Part shown: positions 63,980 through 64,000 of the stretch, piece after piece
How positions within the stretch are numbered: the first letter of the stretch is position 1
Layout: every line of letters starts with the position of its first letter
Origin: Monoplex corrugatus
Lineage: Eukaryota; Mollusca; Gastropoda; Littorinimorpha; Ranellidae
Length of the DNA: 64,000 bases
Reading direction: 5' to 3'
NCBI GenBank assembly: GCA_030674185.1
Contig: JAPXFY010000015.1
Location: forward strand, 26,161,043 to 26,225,042
Notes under the pieces: model-generated
What the model was told of the DNA's origin: nothing
Seen by the model: only the letters and a program-made list of their open reading frames with translations
Database searches by the model: none
Program-made: the position numbers and the translations under genes

Positions 63980-64000
63980 GTGAATGTTTGTACTTCTACG

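Larger units (their letters stand above)
61393..64000. repeat. Tandem segmental duplication, copy 2 (truncated by window end)
   Basis: It begins inside SINE-C at the base matching 58385, directly after (TG)n and TGTTGTCGTGT. It is colinear with copy 1 up to the window end (GCAGTGAATGTTTGTACTTC at 63977 versus 60764). Differences are the 32-bp array size, a 24-bp block in R3, microsatellite lengths and scattered substitutions. Confidence 0.95.

Overview
This window is eukaryotic, non-coding, repeat-dense DNA. I find no intact host protein-coding gene, no rRNA, no functional tRNA and no CRISPR array. Very dense (CA)n, (TC)n, (CAGA)n and (CATA)n microsatellites, several minisatellite and satellite arrays, tRNA-headed SINEs and at least five lineages of decayed non-LTR retrotransposons point to a metazoan. 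From general familiarity with how the SINE at 27636 and the LINE 3' ends look, I infer a mollusc, most likely a marine gastropod. That assignment is inference, not proof. Most long open frames are microsatellite or minisatellite translations. The only convincing proteins are retrotransposon reverse transcriptases and endonucleases, nearly all broken.

Layout. 0-12 kb: microsatellites embedded in dispersed repeats (families R1, R2, R3), four copies of a tRNA-derived SINE (SINE-B), an apparently hAT-like MITE with a perfect 8-bp target duplication (4050-4490), and LINE-A 3' ends. 12.3-15.6 kb: a 46-bp satellite of about 71 units. 15.9-20 kb: 3' ends of an RTE-like LINE and a CpG-rich patch at 18.06-18.3 kb. 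20.35-22.1 kb: a 54-bp minisatellite abutting a 27-bp minisatellite. 22-35 kb: dispersed repeats, one well-formed SINE (27636-28012), a 35-bp and a 39-bp array, a kilobase-scale compound microsatellite (31.4-32.4 kb), and a possible minus-strand promoter and first exon near 33.7 kb.

35.3-41.3 kb: two minus-strand LINEs. The first is L2/CR1-like, with a frame-shifted endonuclease but an uninterrupted 432-codon reverse transcriptase frame. The second is CR1-like, ending in a (CTA)n tail. 44.3-47.3 kb: a LINE-A relic carrying an L2 3'-end insertion with a 7-bp target duplication, then two TTAA-flanked MITEs, one inside a SINE-B. 52.8-56.3 kb: a LINE-A reverse transcriptase relic beside an L1/Tx1-like LINE whose reverse transcriptase contains five tandem copies of an 82-bp segment. 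58.4-64.0 kb: a direct tandem duplication with a period of about 3.0 kb; the second copy runs off the window edge.

The most distinctive structure is a family of short TTAA-flanked elements with CCCTTTGACTCC ends, at 2729, 30230, 46550, 46815, 59132 and 62305. Most are palindromes with a second palindrome of the same family, also TTAA-flanked, at their centre. Two interrupt SINE-B copies and show clean empty sites. This looks like a piggyBac-type MITE that inserted into itself and then spread as a nested unit. A second theme is that several arrays (39-bp, 82-bp, probably 35-bp) are local amplifications of pieces of dispersed elements, and that many microsatellites are internal or terminal parts of transposable elements.
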